In this document: positions 1 through 9,380 of the stretch, piece after piece
How the letters are laid out: each line of letters starts with the position of its first letter
Position numbering within the stretch: position 1 is the stretch's first letter
DNA from: Streptomyces sp. Tue6028
GTDB lineage: Bacteria; Actinomycetota; Actinomycetes; Streptomycetales; Streptomycetaceae
Assembly: GCF_002300165.1 (NCBI RefSeq)
Contig: NZ_MLCE01000014.1
Span: 1 to 64,000 of the forward strand
Reading direction: 5' to 3'
DNA length: 64,000 bases
The notes under the pieces: generated by a model
The model's database searches: none
What the model was told of the DNA's origin: nothing
What the model saw: the letters and a program-made list of their open reading frames with translations, nothing else
Made by a program: the position numbers and the translations under genes

Positions 1-39
1 AGGGTGCCCGAGGGACGGGCGCGGCAGCTCGCCGGGCGG

Positions 40-1554
40 TCAGACCGCTGTCTGCTCCTCCACGGCCTCCCACAGGCCGGGCAGCGCCGCCTCGGCCGCC
101 GCCGCCCGCTGCTCCTCGCGCCCGTACAGCACGCCGTACGTGAAGGCGTTCTCCCCCGCCCCATGGGCCTGTGCCGACAGCTCACGCAGCGCCTCGCGGG
201 TCATCACGCTGTCCTGGTGGTCGCCGAGCAGGGTCTGCAGGGACTTCATGGACCTGACCAGATCGTCCGCGGGCCCTCCGAGGGCGGGGGTGGCGGCCTC
301 GGCCGCGTACCGGGCGCGCTTGGCCTTCTTGCGGGCCTCGTGCATCGCGCCGTCGCGGTCGGCGCCCGGGGGCAGGTCGAGGGCCTGGCCGACCAGGCCA
401 GCGACCTTCCCGTAGTCCTTGCGGACGGCCTTCGCGATCACCGTCGAGGGGTCGCCGCCCGCCGCCTCGAGCAGCGGAGGGTCGGTGACGAGCGCGTCGA
501 GCGCGATCAGCAGGTCGAGGTACCTGCTGCCGTCCAGTACGGCGATCAGGCGCCGCCGGGAGCCGCCGCTGCGGGCGTGGGCCCAGGTGCGCAGCCGGGT
601 GCGGACGGGCCCGGCGACCAGGGTGCGGGGAAGGCCGTCGAGGGACTCGGTGAGCCGTTCGGTGAGTACTTCCTGGTCGCGGTCGACGCCCAGCTCGCCC
701 GCGAGCCACTTCAGTTCGTCACCGATCGGATCGGTGACGGAACGGTCGAGGACCTTGGCGTACGAGCGGAAGGCGCTGCGCATCCGGCGGGTGGCGACGC
801 GCATGCTGTGCACGGAGTCGTAGACGTCGCGGCGGACGGCGGGGTCCAGTTCGACGATCGCGTCGCGCTGGGCGCGGAGGTAGGCGAGGACATGGTCCCC
901 CGCCGTGACGGGGGCGTCCTCGGGCCCGGCGGCGGCGGACTTCTTCTTGCCCGTCTCGCCGAGCGCCCTGGCGAGCTTCGAGGGCGCGGAGGAGCGGCTG
1001 ATGCCCGCCTTGCGGAGCTTCTTCTCGACCTTGTCGAGGAAGGCGGGGTCGCCGTCGTCCGCGAGTTCCACCTCGATCTCGGTCCACTCGGCGGTGCCTT
1101 TGCCGCCGCTGAGCCGCTCCGCGTGGACGCGGTCGAGGCTGACCTCGGCGAGCAGGGCGCCGGAGGCGTCGACGAGGTGGCGGACGTCGCGGGCCGACAG
1201 CAGGCGGACGAGGGGGACGAGTTCGGCGTCGCGGACACGGGAGCGGACGAGGCCGCTCAGCGCGCGGGGGACGGTGTCGGAGAGCGGCGCGCGGATCTCG
1301 TCACGGACGCCTTCGGAGACAGGGAGTTTGAGGTGCCAGCCCGCGTCGTCACCGCCGGTGCGGCGGCGCAGCGTGAGGGAGGCGGCGGCGAGCCGCTGGT
1401 CGGCCGTGTCGTAGTAGGTGGCGTCGAGCTCGGCCAGACCCTTGTCGATGACGCCGGCGACTCCCGGTACGCGGGTCAGATCCGGCAGACCGGTATCCCC
1501 TCCGGCCGAGGGACCCTCGTACTTCCGCTCGATTTCGCGCTTCGTGTCCGCCAT
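40..1554 (-). CDS. CYTH and CHAD domain protein
   Basis: Predicted polyphosphate-associated protein of 504 aa. The N-terminal half (about residues 1-200) is a CYTH (triphosphate tunnel metalloenzyme) domain, recognised by the ExExK signature EIERKY at residues 7-12. The C-terminal half (about 215-490) is a His-rich helical CHAD domain with the motif HSMRVATRRMRS. CHAD domains are known to bind polyphosphate granules, and CYTH domains hydrolyse or make triphosphates. The substrate of this fusion is therefore inferred to be a polyphosphate or a triphosphate. It stands alone, 143 bp downstream of rodA in the same orientation. The ATG start agrees with the CYTH motif lying right at the N-terminus. 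Confidence 0.9.
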   Translation of the reverse strand: MADTKREIERKYEGPSAGGDTGLPDLTRVPGVAGVIDKGLAELDATYYDTADQRLAAASLTLRRRTGGDDAGWHLKLPVSEGVRDEIRAPLSDTVPRALSGLVRSRVRDAELVPLVRLLSARDVRHLVDASGALLAEVSLDRVHAERLSGGKGTAEWTEIEVELADDGDPAFLDKVEKKLRKAGISRSSAPSKLARALGETGKKKSAAAGPEDAPVTAGDHVLAYLRAQRDAIVELDPAVRRDVYDSVHSMRVATRRMRSAFRSYAKVLDRSVTDPIGDELKWLAGELGVDRDQEVLTERLTESLDGLPRTLVAGPVRTRLRTWAHARSGGSRRRLIAVLDGSRYLDLLIALDALVTDPPLLEAAGGDPSTVIAKAVRKDYGKVAGLVGQALDLPPGADRDGAMHEARKKAKRARYAAEAATPALGGPADDLVRSMKSLQTLLGDHQDSVMTREALRELSAQAHGAGENAFTYGVLYGREEQRAAAAEAALPGLWEAVEEQTAV

Positions 1555-1697
1555 GAACCGAATCTAGTGCCGTCGGGGCCGGGATGGCAGTGCCCGGCCC
1601 CGCGGGAGTGCAGGAAGGGGCCGGAATTCGCCCCGGCCCCGGACCAGGGCCCGGCTCCCAGGCCGGTGCCTACGCCAGGCACCGGCACCGGCACCGG

Positions 1698-2897
1698 CTA
1701 CGCCGACATAGGCCGCTGCACCCGGATCGACTGCAACAGCCCGACGGCCACCCATACCGCGAACATGGACGAGCCGCCGTACGAGACGAACGGCAGGGGA
1801 AGGCCGGCGACGGGCATGATGCCGAGCGTCATGCCGACGTTCTCGAAGGCCTGGAAGGCGAACCAGGCGATGATGCCGGCGGCGACGATCGTGCCGTACA
1901 GCTCGGTCGTCTCGCGGGCGATGCGGCAGGCGCGCCACAGGATGACGCCCAGCAGGACGAGGATCAGCCCGGCGCCGACGAAGCCCAGTTCCTCCCCCGC
2001 CACCGTGAAGACGAAGTCGGTCTGCTGCTCGGGGACGAACTGGCCGGTGGTCTGCGAGCCGTGGCCGAGCCCGGTGCCGAAGAGACCGCCCGAACCGATG
2101 GCGATACGGGCCTGGTTGGTGTTGTAGCCGACGCCGGCCGGGTCGAGGTCGGGGTTGGCGAAGGCGGCGAAGCGGTTGATCTGGTACTCGTCCAGGATGT
2201 GCAGCTGCCAGACGGCGATCGCGCCGAGGGCGCCGGTGCCGAGCAGGCCGAAGACCCAGCGGTTGGAGGCGCCGGAGGCGAGCAGCACACCGAGGATGAT
2301 GATCACCATGACCATGACCGAGCCGAGGTCGGGCATGAGCAGCACGATCATGATCGGGACGGCGGCGAGGCCGAGGGCCTGAAGGACCGTGCGGTGGTCG
2401 GGGTAGGGCTTGTCGCCCGCGTCGACACGGGCCGCGAGGAGCATCGCCATGCCCAGGATGATCGTGATCTTCACGAACTCGGAGGGCTGGAGCGAGAAGC
2501 CGCCGCCGAAGACGATCCAGGCGTGGGCGCCGTTGACGGTGGCACCCAGCGGGGTCAGCACCAGCAGGATCATGAAGACGGAGACGCCGTACAGGATCGG
2601 CACGGCCGTGCGCAGGGTGCGGTGGCCGAGCCAGATCGTGCCGACCATCAGGGCGAACCCGATGCCGGTGTTCATGAGGTGCCGGACGAGGAAGTAGTAC
2701 GGGTCGCCCTGGTTGATCTCGGTGCGGTTGCGGGTCGCCGAGTAGACGAGCGCCGTACCGATCAGCGAGAGCGCGATCGCCGACAGCAGTATCGGCCAGT
2801 CGAGCCGGCGGGCCAGCGAGTCGCGGGCGAACAGGCGGGTCCAGCCGGCACGTTCGGGTCCGTACCCGGAGACGGAGAAGTTGTTCGCTCCGGTCAT
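1698..2897 (-). CDS. rodA: RodA/FtsW/SpoVE family peptidoglycan glycosyltransferase
   Basis: SEDS-family membrane protein of 399 aa with about ten hydrophobic helices. It should polymerise lipid II into glycan strands together with the class B PBP encoded just upstream. Visible family motifs are LQPSEFVKI in the middle and LPLPFVSYGGSS near the C-terminus. The start lies 34 bp after the PBP2 stop, so the two genes are probably cotranscribed, as in other elongasome clusters. In Streptomyces the gene at this place in the mre cluster is known (from memory) as sfr and acts mainly in spore-wall synthesis. Family call is secure; the division of labour with other SEDS proteins is not visible here. 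Confidence 0.93.
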   Translation of the reverse strand: MTGANNFSVSGYGPERAGWTRLFARDSLARRLDWPILLSAIALSLIGTALVYSATRNRTEINQGDPYYFLVRHLMNTGIGFALMVGTIWLGHRTLRTAVPILYGVSVFMILLVLTPLGATVNGAHAWIVFGGGFSLQPSEFVKITIILGMAMLLAARVDAGDKPYPDHRTVLQALGLAAVPIMIVLLMPDLGSVMVMVIIILGVLLASGASNRWVFGLLGTGALGAIAVWQLHILDEYQINRFAAFANPDLDPAGVGYNTNQARIAIGSGGLFGTGLGHGSQTTGQFVPEQQTDFVFTVAGEELGFVGAGLILVLLGVILWRACRIARETTELYGTIVAAGIIAWFAFQAFENVGMTLGIMPVAGLPLPFVSYGGSSMFAVWVAVGLLQSIRVQRPMSA

Positions 2898-2931
2898 GTC
2901 GGCATCCTCAGCAGCTTCGTCGCTCCGGTCG

Positions 2932-5184
2932 TCATGTCAGGTTCCTCCGCCGCTTCTTCGGGCGGGCGGTGCGCCTGCGGGTGTCGCGGTTGCTCGCGGT
3001 CGGCGACGGTGTGGTGCCGGCGGGCTGCTCCTGGTCGCCGTCCTCGGACGTGTCCTTCTCGGTGGCCTGAAGGTCCTTGGCCGGGTCCTTGGACATCGCC
3101 GGTGCGTCGATCGAGCCGTCGGTCTGGATCTTCGGCAGGCTCTTCTGCGGGGTGGGCAGCAGGGCCCTCTTCTTGTCGATCGAGCCGTCGGTGCCGACGC
3201 CGTAGAGCGCGTTGTAGATGCTGCGCACGGCCTCACCGGAGGCGCCGGAACCCGTACCGGCCTGGGCGATCGTCATGACGATCGTGTAGTCCTTGGAGTA
3301 CGTGGCGAGCCAGGACGTGGTCTGCTTGCCGTAGACCTCGGCGGTACCGGTCTTGGCGTGCAGCGGGATCTTGTCCTGCGGCCAGCCGCCGAACTTCCAG
3401 GCGGCCGTACCGCGGGTGACGACGCCTTCGAGGGCGGCGTCCATGCCCTTGAGCGTGGCCTTGGTGATCGGCAGCTTGCCGCTGACCCGGGGCTTGATCT
3501 CCTGGACCGACTTGCCGTCGGCGCTGACGATCGCCTTGCCGAGGGTCGGCTTGTACATGGTGCCGCCGTTGGCGAGTGCCCCGTAGATCACGGCCTCCTG
3601 GATCGGGGTGACGAGCGTGTCGCCCTGACCGATGGAGTAGTTGATCGAGTCACCCTCGCGCATCTTGTTGCCCTCGAGGCAGTTCTCGTACGCGATCTTC
3701 TCGACGTAGCTGCCGTTCTTCTTGCCGGTCTTGCACCAGGCGTCCTTGTTGGCCTTCCAGTAGTCGGCCTTCCACTTCCGGTCCGGGATGCGGCCGGTGA
3801 CCTCGTTGGGCAGGTCGAGGCCGGTCTCCTTGCCGAGGCCGAACTGGTGGGCGGTCTTGTAGAAGTAGTCCTTCGGGGTCTTCTTCGGGTTGATGCCGCC
3901 GTCCCTCTTCCACTCCCGGTCGGCGAGTCCGTAGAAGACGGTGTCGCAGGAGACCTCCAGCGCCCGGCCGAGCGAGATGGGACCGAAGCTCTCGCCCTCG
4001 AAGTTCTTGAAGGTCTGACCGCCGACGGAGTACGAGCTGGTGCACGGGTACCGGCCGTCGAAGTCGTATCCGGCCTCCACCGCGGCGGCCGTGGAGACCA
4101 CCTTGAACGTCGAGCCGGGCGCCGACTGACCCTGTATGGCGCGGTTCAGCAGCGGGTAGTTGGACTTCTTGCCGGTGAGCCGCGCGTAGTCCTTGCCGGA
4201 GATGCCGCCGACCCAGGCGTTCGGGTCGTACGACGGGTTGGACGCCATGGCGACGACCCGGCCGGTCTTGGCCTCCATCACCACGACCGCGCCGGAGTCG
4301 GCCTTGTAGTTCTCGCCGGTGATCTTGTCGAACTGGGTGCGGGCGATCTTCATCGCCTCGTTCAGTTCGTACTCGGCGACGCGCTGCACCCGGGCGTCGA
4401 TGCTGGTGACCAGGTTGGCGCCGGGTTCGGCCTCGTCGCTCTTGGCCTTGCCGATGACGCGGCCGAGGTTGTCGACCTCGTAGCGGGTGACGCCGGCCTT
4501 GCCGCGCAGTTCCTTGTCGTACTCGCGCTCCAGGCCGCTGCGGCCGACCTGGTCGGAGCGCAGGTAGGGCGAGTCGCTGTCCTTGGCCTTGGTGATCTCG
4601 TCGTCGGTGACGGGCGAGAGATAGCCGAGGACCTGTGCGCTGTTGGCCTTGCCGGGGGCGGCGTAGCGGCGCACGGCCTCGGGCTCGGCGGTGATGCCGG
4701 GGAAGTCCTCGGAGCGCTCGCGGATCTGCAGGGCCTGCCTGGGGGTGGCCTCGTCGGTGATGGGGATCGGCTGGTAGGGCGAGCCGTTCCAGCAGGGCTG
4801 CGGCGTCTTGGCGTCGCAGAGGCGGACCTTCTCCATGACGTCCTTGGGCTTCATGCCCAGGACCGCGGCGAGCTTGGTCAGGACGGCCTTGCCGTCGTCC
4901 TTCATCTTCAGCAGATCGGTGCGGGAGGCGGAGACCACGAGCCGGGTCTCGTTGTCGGCGATGGGCACGCCCCGCGCGTCCAGGATCGAGCCGCGCACGG
5001 CGGGCTGCACGACCTGCTGGACGTGGTTGCCGGAGGCTTCCTTGGCGTACTCGTCCCCGTTGCGGATCTGGAGGTACCAGAGGCGTCCGCCGAGCGTGCC
5101 GAGGAGGGAGAGTACGAGAATCTGGATGACGACGAGCCGGATCTGGACCCGTGGGGTCCGGCCGGTCTCGGGAATGTTGGTCAC
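2932..5184 (-). CDS. mrdA: Penicillin-binding protein 2, class B transpeptidase
   Basis: Peptidoglycan DD-transpeptidase of 750 aa, anchored by one N-terminal membrane helix (about residues 12-32). A PBP-dimer region follows (about 55-240), then the penicillin-binding domain (about 285-650). The catalytic motifs are all present: STFK with Ser358 and Lys361, SCD at 412-414 in place of SxN (as in E. coli PBP2), and KTG at 611-613. The last ~80 residues form a charged, Pro/Thr-rich tail ending in a run of Arg and Lys, an extension typical of the Streptomyces protein. It lies between mreD and rodA, so it is the transpeptidase partner of RodA in the wall-synthesis complex. Confidence 0.95.
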   Translation of the reverse strand: MTNIPETGRTPRVQIRLVVIQILVLSLLGTLGGRLWYLQIRNGDEYAKEASGNHVQQVVQPAVRGSILDARGVPIADNETRLVVSASRTDLLKMKDDGKAVLTKLAAVLGMKPKDVMEKVRLCDAKTPQPCWNGSPYQPIPITDEATPRQALQIRERSEDFPGITAEPEAVRRYAAPGKANSAQVLGYLSPVTDDEITKAKDSDSPYLRSDQVGRSGLEREYDKELRGKAGVTRYEVDNLGRVIGKAKSDEAEPGANLVTSIDARVQRVAEYELNEAMKIARTQFDKITGENYKADSGAVVVMEAKTGRVVAMASNPSYDPNAWVGGISGKDYARLTGKKSNYPLLNRAIQGQSAPGSTFKVVSTAAAVEAGYDFDGRYPCTSSYSVGGQTFKNFEGESFGPISLGRALEVSCDTVFYGLADREWKRDGGINPKKTPKDYFYKTAHQFGLGKETGLDLPNEVTGRIPDRKWKADYWKANKDAWCKTGKKNGSYVEKIAYENCLEGNKMREGDSINYSIGQGDTLVTPIQEAVIYGALANGGTMYKPTLGKAIVSADGKSVQEIKPRVSGKLPITKATLKGMDAALEGVVTRGTAAWKFGGWPQDKIPLHAKTGTAEVYGKQTTSWLATYSKDYTIVMTIAQAGTGSGASGEAVRSIYNALYGVGTDGSIDKKRALLPTPQKSLPKIQTDGSIDAPAMSKDPAKDLQATEKDTSEDGDQEQPAGTTPSPTASNRDTRRRTARPKKRRRNLT

Positions 5185-5297
5185 TGGTGCCTCCCCCTCT
5201 CAGTGTGTGTACGGGACATACGAGTACACGGCGAACCTGTGCGCGGCGGCGCCGCGGCCGGTCAAGTCCCGTGTCGCGAGCGGCGCTTGGGGTGCGC

Positions 5298-5966
5298 TCA
5301 CAGCCGCTTGACCCCCTTGATGCGTCCGGCGCGGGCGACACGCGCCTTGGCCGCCTTGACGCGCAGGCCGCCGCGCTGGCTGCCGATGCGCAGGCCGGTG
5401 CCGGACGAGAGCCAGCCGGTGGAGACGTCGGCCGCCTTGGATGAACCGGCCTCGGCGAGCGGGTCGTTGTCGGCGCGCCGGGCCAGGGCCATCAGTGCGG
5501 GGACGACGAACGGCGCGAGCAGCAGGTCGTAGACCGCGGCCGTGAGCAGCAGGCTGCTGAGGCCCACGTGGCGGGCGGCGGTGTCGCCGACGAGGGCGCC
5601 GACACCGGCGTACAGCAGCGTGGAGCCGATCGCGGCGGCGACGACCACGGCCATCGGTCCGGTCGCCGACTTGAGCTGGCCGGTCTCCGGCTTCACCAGT
5701 CCGGCGAGGTAGCCGATGACGCACAGGACGAGCGCGTAGCGTCCGGCGGCGTGGTCGGCGGGCGGTGCGAGGTCGGCGAGCAGGCCGGCTCCGAAGCCGA
5801 TGAGGGCTCCGCCGACGTGGCCGTAGACCATGGCGAGGGCGAGGACGGTCAGCAGCACCAGGTCCGGGACGGCGCCCGGGAGGTGGAGCCGGGCAAGGAC
5901 GCTCACCTGGATCACCAGGGCGACGACCACCAGGGTGGCGGAGAGCAGCATCCGGTTGAAACGCAT
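5298..5966 (-). CDS. mreD: Rod shape-determining protein MreD
   Basis: Small integral membrane protein of 222 aa with about five or six hydrophobic segments starting at residue 7. It bridges MreC and the cytoskeletal MreB to the wall synthases. The C-terminal ~50 residues are basic and rich in Lys, Arg and Ala, an extension not found in the short E. coli MreD. It starts 18 bp after the mreC stop and is followed by PBP2 after about 113 bp, so translation with mreC is likely coupled. Sequence conservation in MreD is low; the call rests on hydropathy, size and position. Confidence 0.88.
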   Translation of the reverse strand: MRFNRMLLSATLVVVALVIQVSVLARLHLPGAVPDLVLLTVLALAMVYGHVGGALIGFGAGLLADLAPPADHAAGRYALVLCVIGYLAGLVKPETGQLKSATGPMAVVVAAAIGSTLLYAGVGALVGDTAARHVGLSSLLLTAAVYDLLLAPFVVPALMALARRADNDPLAEAGSSKAADVSTGWLSSGTGLRIGSQRGGLRVKAAKARVARAGRIKGVKRL

Positions 5967-5984
5967 GGGATTCGGCTCCTCCTG

Positions 5985-6923
5985 TTACTGCTGCTGGCCG
6001 TCGTCGGTCGCGTCCGCCGAGGGGGTGACCGTGACGGTCACCGTCGGCGTGGGCGTCGGTTTGGGTTTGGGCGGCAGCACTTCGTCGCGCGGATCCTTGC
6101 GGGGGGCCGTGACGACGACGCCGACGATGTCGAGCTTGGTGAACGAGGCGAACGGCTTGACGTAGATCGTGCGGGTCAGGCCTCCGCCGGACGGGTCGAC
6201 ACGGGAGACGACACCGACGGGGACGCCGGGCACGAAGGGCTTGTCGGCCTGCGAGCCGAAGGTGATCAGCCGGTCACCCTTTTTGATCTTGGCCTTGCCG
6301 TTGAGGAGTTCGACGCGCAGCGGGCGGTCGCCCTGCCCGGAGGCGAAGCCGAGTTCGTCGCTCGACTCCATCCGGGTGCCGACGGTGAAGTCGGGGTCGT
6401 TGGCGAGGAGGACGGTCGCGGTGTCGGGCCCCACCGTGGTGACGCGGCCGACCAGACCGTCGCCGTTCAGGACGGTCATGTCGCGCTTGACGCCGTCGTT
6501 GGCGCCGACGTCGATGGTGACGGTCCAGGAGAAGCCCTGGGCGGCCCCTATGGCGATGACCTCGGCTCCCTTGATGCCGTACTGGCCCTCACCGGCCACC
6601 TTGATCATCTTGTCGAGCTGCTTGAGGCGGCTGCGGTTGCGGTCGTCGCTTCCGAGCTTCGCCTTCAACGCCGCGTTGTCGCGCTCCAGTTGCGCGATGC
6701 GGTCGTGCCGGTCGCCGGAGTCACGGACCGCCGAGATCGCGTTGCCGACGGGGTCGACCGCGGACGACACCCCGTTCTCGATCGGGCCGAAGACGGTGGC
6801 GGCGGCCTGTCGGGCACCGTCCACCGGCGAGTCCTGCCCGCCGCGGATGTCCACCGTGATCAGTGCGAACGCGATGGCGATCAGCAGCACCAGGAGCAGC
6901 CGGCTCTCTCGTGTGTCCCTCAC
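5985..6923 (-). CDS. mreC: Rod shape-determining protein MreC
   Basis: 312 aa protein with one N-terminal membrane helix (about residues 8-24), then a short coiled coil (about 70-105, including LERDNAALKAKL), and the extracytoplasmic beta-barrel MreC core (about 110-270). The C-terminus is a low-complexity Pro/Thr tail with alternating TPTPTVTVTVTP. MreC links MreB and the elongasome enzymes outside the membrane. In Streptomyces the mre genes are needed for proper spore walls rather than hyphal growth. Its gene is separated from mreB by 189 bp holding two hairpins, so mreCD may be expressed partly apart from mreB. Confidence 0.93.
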   Translation of the reverse strand: MRDTRESRLLLVLLIAIAFALITVDIRGGQDSPVDGARQAAATVFGPIENGVSSAVDPVGNAISAVRDSGDRHDRIAQLERDNAALKAKLGSDDRNRSRLKQLDKMIKVAGEGQYGIKGAEVIAIGAAQGFSWTVTIDVGANDGVKRDMTVLNGDGLVGRVTTVGPDTATVLLANDPDFTVGTRMESSDELGFASGQGDRPLRVELLNGKAKIKKGDRLITFGSQADKPFVPGVPVGVVSRVDPSGGGLTRTIYVKPFASFTKLDIVGVVVTAPRKDPRDEVLPPKPKPTPTPTVTVTVTPSADATDDGQQQ

Positions 6924-7035
6924 GTGCGGCGGCCGTGCCTTCCTCGTTGGAATGGTTCAACAGGGGCGAACCCCGAGCAAGAAGATGCTCACGGGGCGAT
7001 CAGGCTGTTATGGGGGAGGATATGACTCTATGTCG

Positions 7036-7097
7036 GAGGAGTTTATGCCTCCATATCAACGATCCGCCGCACGAGAAGGGATGATCTCGTACGGCGG
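7036..7097. terminator. Two hairpins between mreB and mreC
   Basis: Two inverted repeats lie in the 189 bp after mreB. The first has arms GGAGG and CCTCC (7036-7052). The second is stronger: CCGCCG and ACGAGA at 7064-7076 pair with TCTCGT and CGGCGG at 7085-7097, leaving one mismatch. There is no long T run. It may be a weak or partial terminator setting the ratio of mreB to mreCD. Confidence 0.5.
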
Positions 7098-7112
7098 AAT
7101 CGAAGTGTTACG

Positions 7113-8144
7113 TCATCTGCGGGGCTGGGCGTCCAGGACCTGCTGGAGCGCCTCGAACTCCTCGACACACTTGCCGGAACCGAGCGCCACGCTGTCCAGC
7201 GGGTCCTCGGCGATGTGGATCGGCATGCCGGTCTCGCGCCGCAGCCTCTCGTCGAGACCGCGCAGCAGCGCGCCGCCGCCGGTCAGAACGATTCCGCGGT
7301 CCATCACATCGCCGGAGAGCTCGGGCGGGCACTTGTCGAGCGTCGTCTTCACGGCGTCGACGATCGCGTTGACCGGCTCCTCGATCGCCTTGCGGACCTC
7401 GGCCGCGGAGATGACGACGGTCTTGGGCAGTCCGGAGACCAGGTCCCGGCCACGGATCTCGGTGTGCTCGTCAGCGTCCAGGTCGTACGCCGAACCGATC
7501 GTGATCTTGATCTGTTCGGCGGTGCGCTCACCGAGGAGGAGGCTGTACTCCTTCTTGATGTGCTGGATGATCGCATTGTCCAGCTCGTCGCCCGCGACGC
7601 GGATGGACTGGGCGGTGACGATGCCGCCGAGCGAGATGACCGCGACCTCCGTGGTGCCGCCGCCGATGTCCACCACCATGTTGCCCGTGGCCTCGTGGAC
7701 CGGCAGGCCGGATCCGATGGCCGCGGCCATGGGCTCCTCGATGATGTGCACTTGGCGGGCGCCGGCCTGGGACGACGCCTCGATGACGGCACGGCGCTCG
7801 ACGCCGGTGATACCGGAGGGCACACAGACGACGACACGGGGACGGGCGAGGTAGCGCCGCTTGTGGATCTTCAGGATGAAGTAGCGGAGCATGCGCTCGG
7901 TGATCTCGAAGTCGGCGATCACACCGTCCTTCAGCGGACGCACGGCCACGATGTTGCCCGGCGTCCGGCCGATCATCTTCTTCGCTTCCGCGCCGACCGC
8001 CAGGATCCCACCGGTGTTGGTGTTGATCGCGACGACGGACGGCTCGTTGAGTACGATCCCGCGACCCCTGACGTACACCAGCGTGTTGGCGGTCCCGAGG
8101 TCGACAGCCATGTCACGGCCGATGAACGACATTGAGTTCCCCAT
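7113..8144 (-). CDS. mreB: Rod shape-determining protein MreB (bacterial actin)
   Basis: Actin-like ATPase of 343 aa that polymerises under the membrane and guides wall synthesis. The phosphate-binding motifs are visible: DLGTANT near the N-terminus, [11 protein letters not shown] in the middle and TGGGALLRG near the C-terminus. Length and sequence are typical of Streptomyces MreB. Two ATG codons are possible. The first (8144) gives MGNSMSF; the second (8132) has the better ribosome-binding site, GGGGA five bases upstream, and gives MSFIGRD. I keep the longer form because it is the usual annotation. It is the first gene of the mre cluster. Confidence 0.95.
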   Translation of the reverse strand: MGNSMSFIGRDMAVDLGTANTLVYVRGRGIVLNEPSVVAINTNTGGILAVGAEAKKMIGRTPGNIVAVRPLKDGVIADFEITERMLRYFILKIHKRRYLARPRVVVCVPSGITGVERRAVIEASSQAGARQVHIIEEPMAAAIGSGLPVHEATGNMVVDIGGGTTEVAVISLGGIVTAQSIRVAGDELDNAIIQHIKKEYSLLLGERTAEQIKITIGSAYDLDADEHTEIRGRDLVSGLPKTVVISAAEVRKAIEEPVNAIVDAVKTTLDKCPPELSGDVMDRGIVLTGGGALLRGLDERLRRETGMPIHIAEDPLDSVALGSGKCVEEFEALQQVLDAQPRR

Positions 8145-8447
8145 CAGGATTCGTCTGGCCTTCCCAAGTGGAGCTTTGACGGCTTTTTAGGACGGCGAGG
8201 TGGGTGCAGTGACGTGAAGGCTTCCATCGTAGACGCGCCTGCCCGAACACTGCGCGAGGGTCTTCGCCATTGTCAGCAGATGATGAACCGCCTCGCTTCT
8301 GGAGACGGGCCATCGGAGGCATGCGTTCCCCCGATCGCCACGCATATGCCACGGGACGACCGAAAACCATCGGCCGTCCCAGGTCAGGCATCCGAGTGAC
8401 GTGACGGCCCCTCAGAAAATAATTCGAAAACTTGACATCCGCGACCC
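8145..8447. other. Intergenic region, mreB promoter area
   Basis: About 300 bp between ndk and mreB, both on minus. It should hold the mreB promoters. A short AT-rich block (about 8414-8435) lies just after the ndk stop. No convincing gene is seen; the short minus-strand frame at 8113-8391 overlaps mreB and has no good ribosome-binding site. Confidence 0.4.
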
Positions 8448-8861
8448 TCAGACACGACCCGGGAAGAAGATCTTCAGCTCACGCTCGGCCGACTCCTCGG
8501 AGTCCGACGCGTGGATCAGGTTCTCGCGGACGATGACACCGAAGTCACCGCGGATGGAGCCCGGGGCCGCGGCGATCGGGTCGGTCGGACCGGCCAGCGC
8601 CCGCACACCCTCGATGACGCGCTCGCCCTCGACGACCAGCGCCACGACGGGGCCCGAGGACATGAACGCCACCAGCGGCTCGTAGAACGGCTTGCCCTTG
8701 TGCTCGCCGTAGTGCTGCTCCAGCGTGTCCTGGTCCAGCGTCCGCAGCTCCAGCGCGGTGATCTGCCAGCCGGCCTTGCGCTCGATACGGCTGATGATCT
8801 CGCCGGTCAGTCCCCGACGGACGGCATCGGGCTTGAGGAGGACGAGGGTGCGCTGGCTCAC
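8448..8861 (-). CDS. ndk: Nucleoside diphosphate kinase
   Basis: 137 aa enzyme that transfers the gamma-phosphate of ATP to nucleoside diphosphates through a phosphohistidine, keeping NTP and dNTP pools balanced. The active-site segment NLIHASDS places the catalytic His at residue 117, the same number as in E. coli Ndk. The N-terminus carries the conserved LVLLKPDAV. Length is typical. It lies downstream of folC and the DUF4233 gene on the same strand, separated from the latter by 160 bp that contain a hairpin terminator, so it probably has its own promoter. Confidence 0.97.
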   Translation of the reverse strand: MSQRTLVLLKPDAVRRGLTGEIISRIERKAGWQITALELRTLDQDTLEQHYGEHKGKPFYEPLVAFMSSGPVVALVVEGERVIEGVRALAGPTDPIAAAPGSIRGDFGVIVRENLIHASDSEESAERELKIFFPGRV

Positions 8862-8981
8862 GGGGTGGCTCCTTCAGGTCACAAGTGTGCGGATGACCGA
8901 GGCTACAGGGCGTGTCCGGGTGCCTGTTACGCAGAGTCAGGTGTGACGGGCACCGGGCGCGCCCGGCCCTCCCGGGACGAA

Positions 8982-9006
8982 CCCTCCCGCGCGGCGCGCG
9001 GGAGGG
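8982..9006 (-). terminator. Terminator hairpin after the DUF4233 gene
   Basis: Perfect 11-bp inverted repeat, CCCTCCCGCGC at 8982-8992 and its complement at 8996-9006, with a 3-base loop. It sits 15 bp beyond the stop of the DUF4233 gene and would end the folC transcript. Confidence 0.7.
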
Positions 9007-9021
9007 ACAACTCGCGGGCGG

Positions 9022-9375
9022 CTACGCCGCGTTGTGGCCGGCCTCCGCCTGGGCGGCGAACCTCGCCTTCGCCTCGTCGATCTTGCGACCGTAGTGGACG
9101 GACGCCCACCACAGGGCCGCGAAGATCGCGCCGAGGAAGAACATGGACGGCACCACGAACCCGCCGGCGATCAGCGCGATCTGCAGCGCCCAGCCGAGCT
9201 GGACACCCCCGGGCCGGGTGATCATGCCGCAGAGCAGCACGCTCAACGCCATGACGATCCCGCTGACGGTCCACACCGTGGACGTCGACAGATCCGGGTC
9301 CTTCATGGCGACGAGCCCGGCGAAACCGATCACGAAGAACTCGCCGATCAGCGTCGAAGCACAGAGCGTACGCAT
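9022..9375 (-). CDS. DUF4233 family membrane protein
   Basis: Small membrane protein of 117 aa with three or four hydrophobic segments (about residues 8-27, 35-52 and 62-95) and a charged C-terminal tail of about 20 residues. It starts 5 bp after the folC stop and must be cotranscribed with it; this pairing with folC is common in actinobacteria. No catalytic motif is visible and its function is not known. A link to folate metabolism is only suggested by the gene pairing. Confidence 0.8.
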   Translation of the reverse strand: MRTLCASTLIGEFFVIGFAGLVAMKDPDLSTSTVWTVSGIVMALSVLLCGMITRPGGVQLGWALQIALIAGGFVVPSMFFLGAIFAALWWASVHYGRKIDEAKARFAAQAEAGHNAA

Positions 9376-9380
9376 GTGGG

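Noticed and set aside
2881..5532. 883-codon open frame on plus over the PBP2 gene
   Set aside because: Antisense shadow of PBP2 and the mreD end; no ribosome-binding site and biased low-complexity protein.
8113..8391. 92-codon minus-strand frame upstream of mreB
   Set aside because: Overlaps the start of mreB, has no ribosome-binding site, and its composition is not coding-like.
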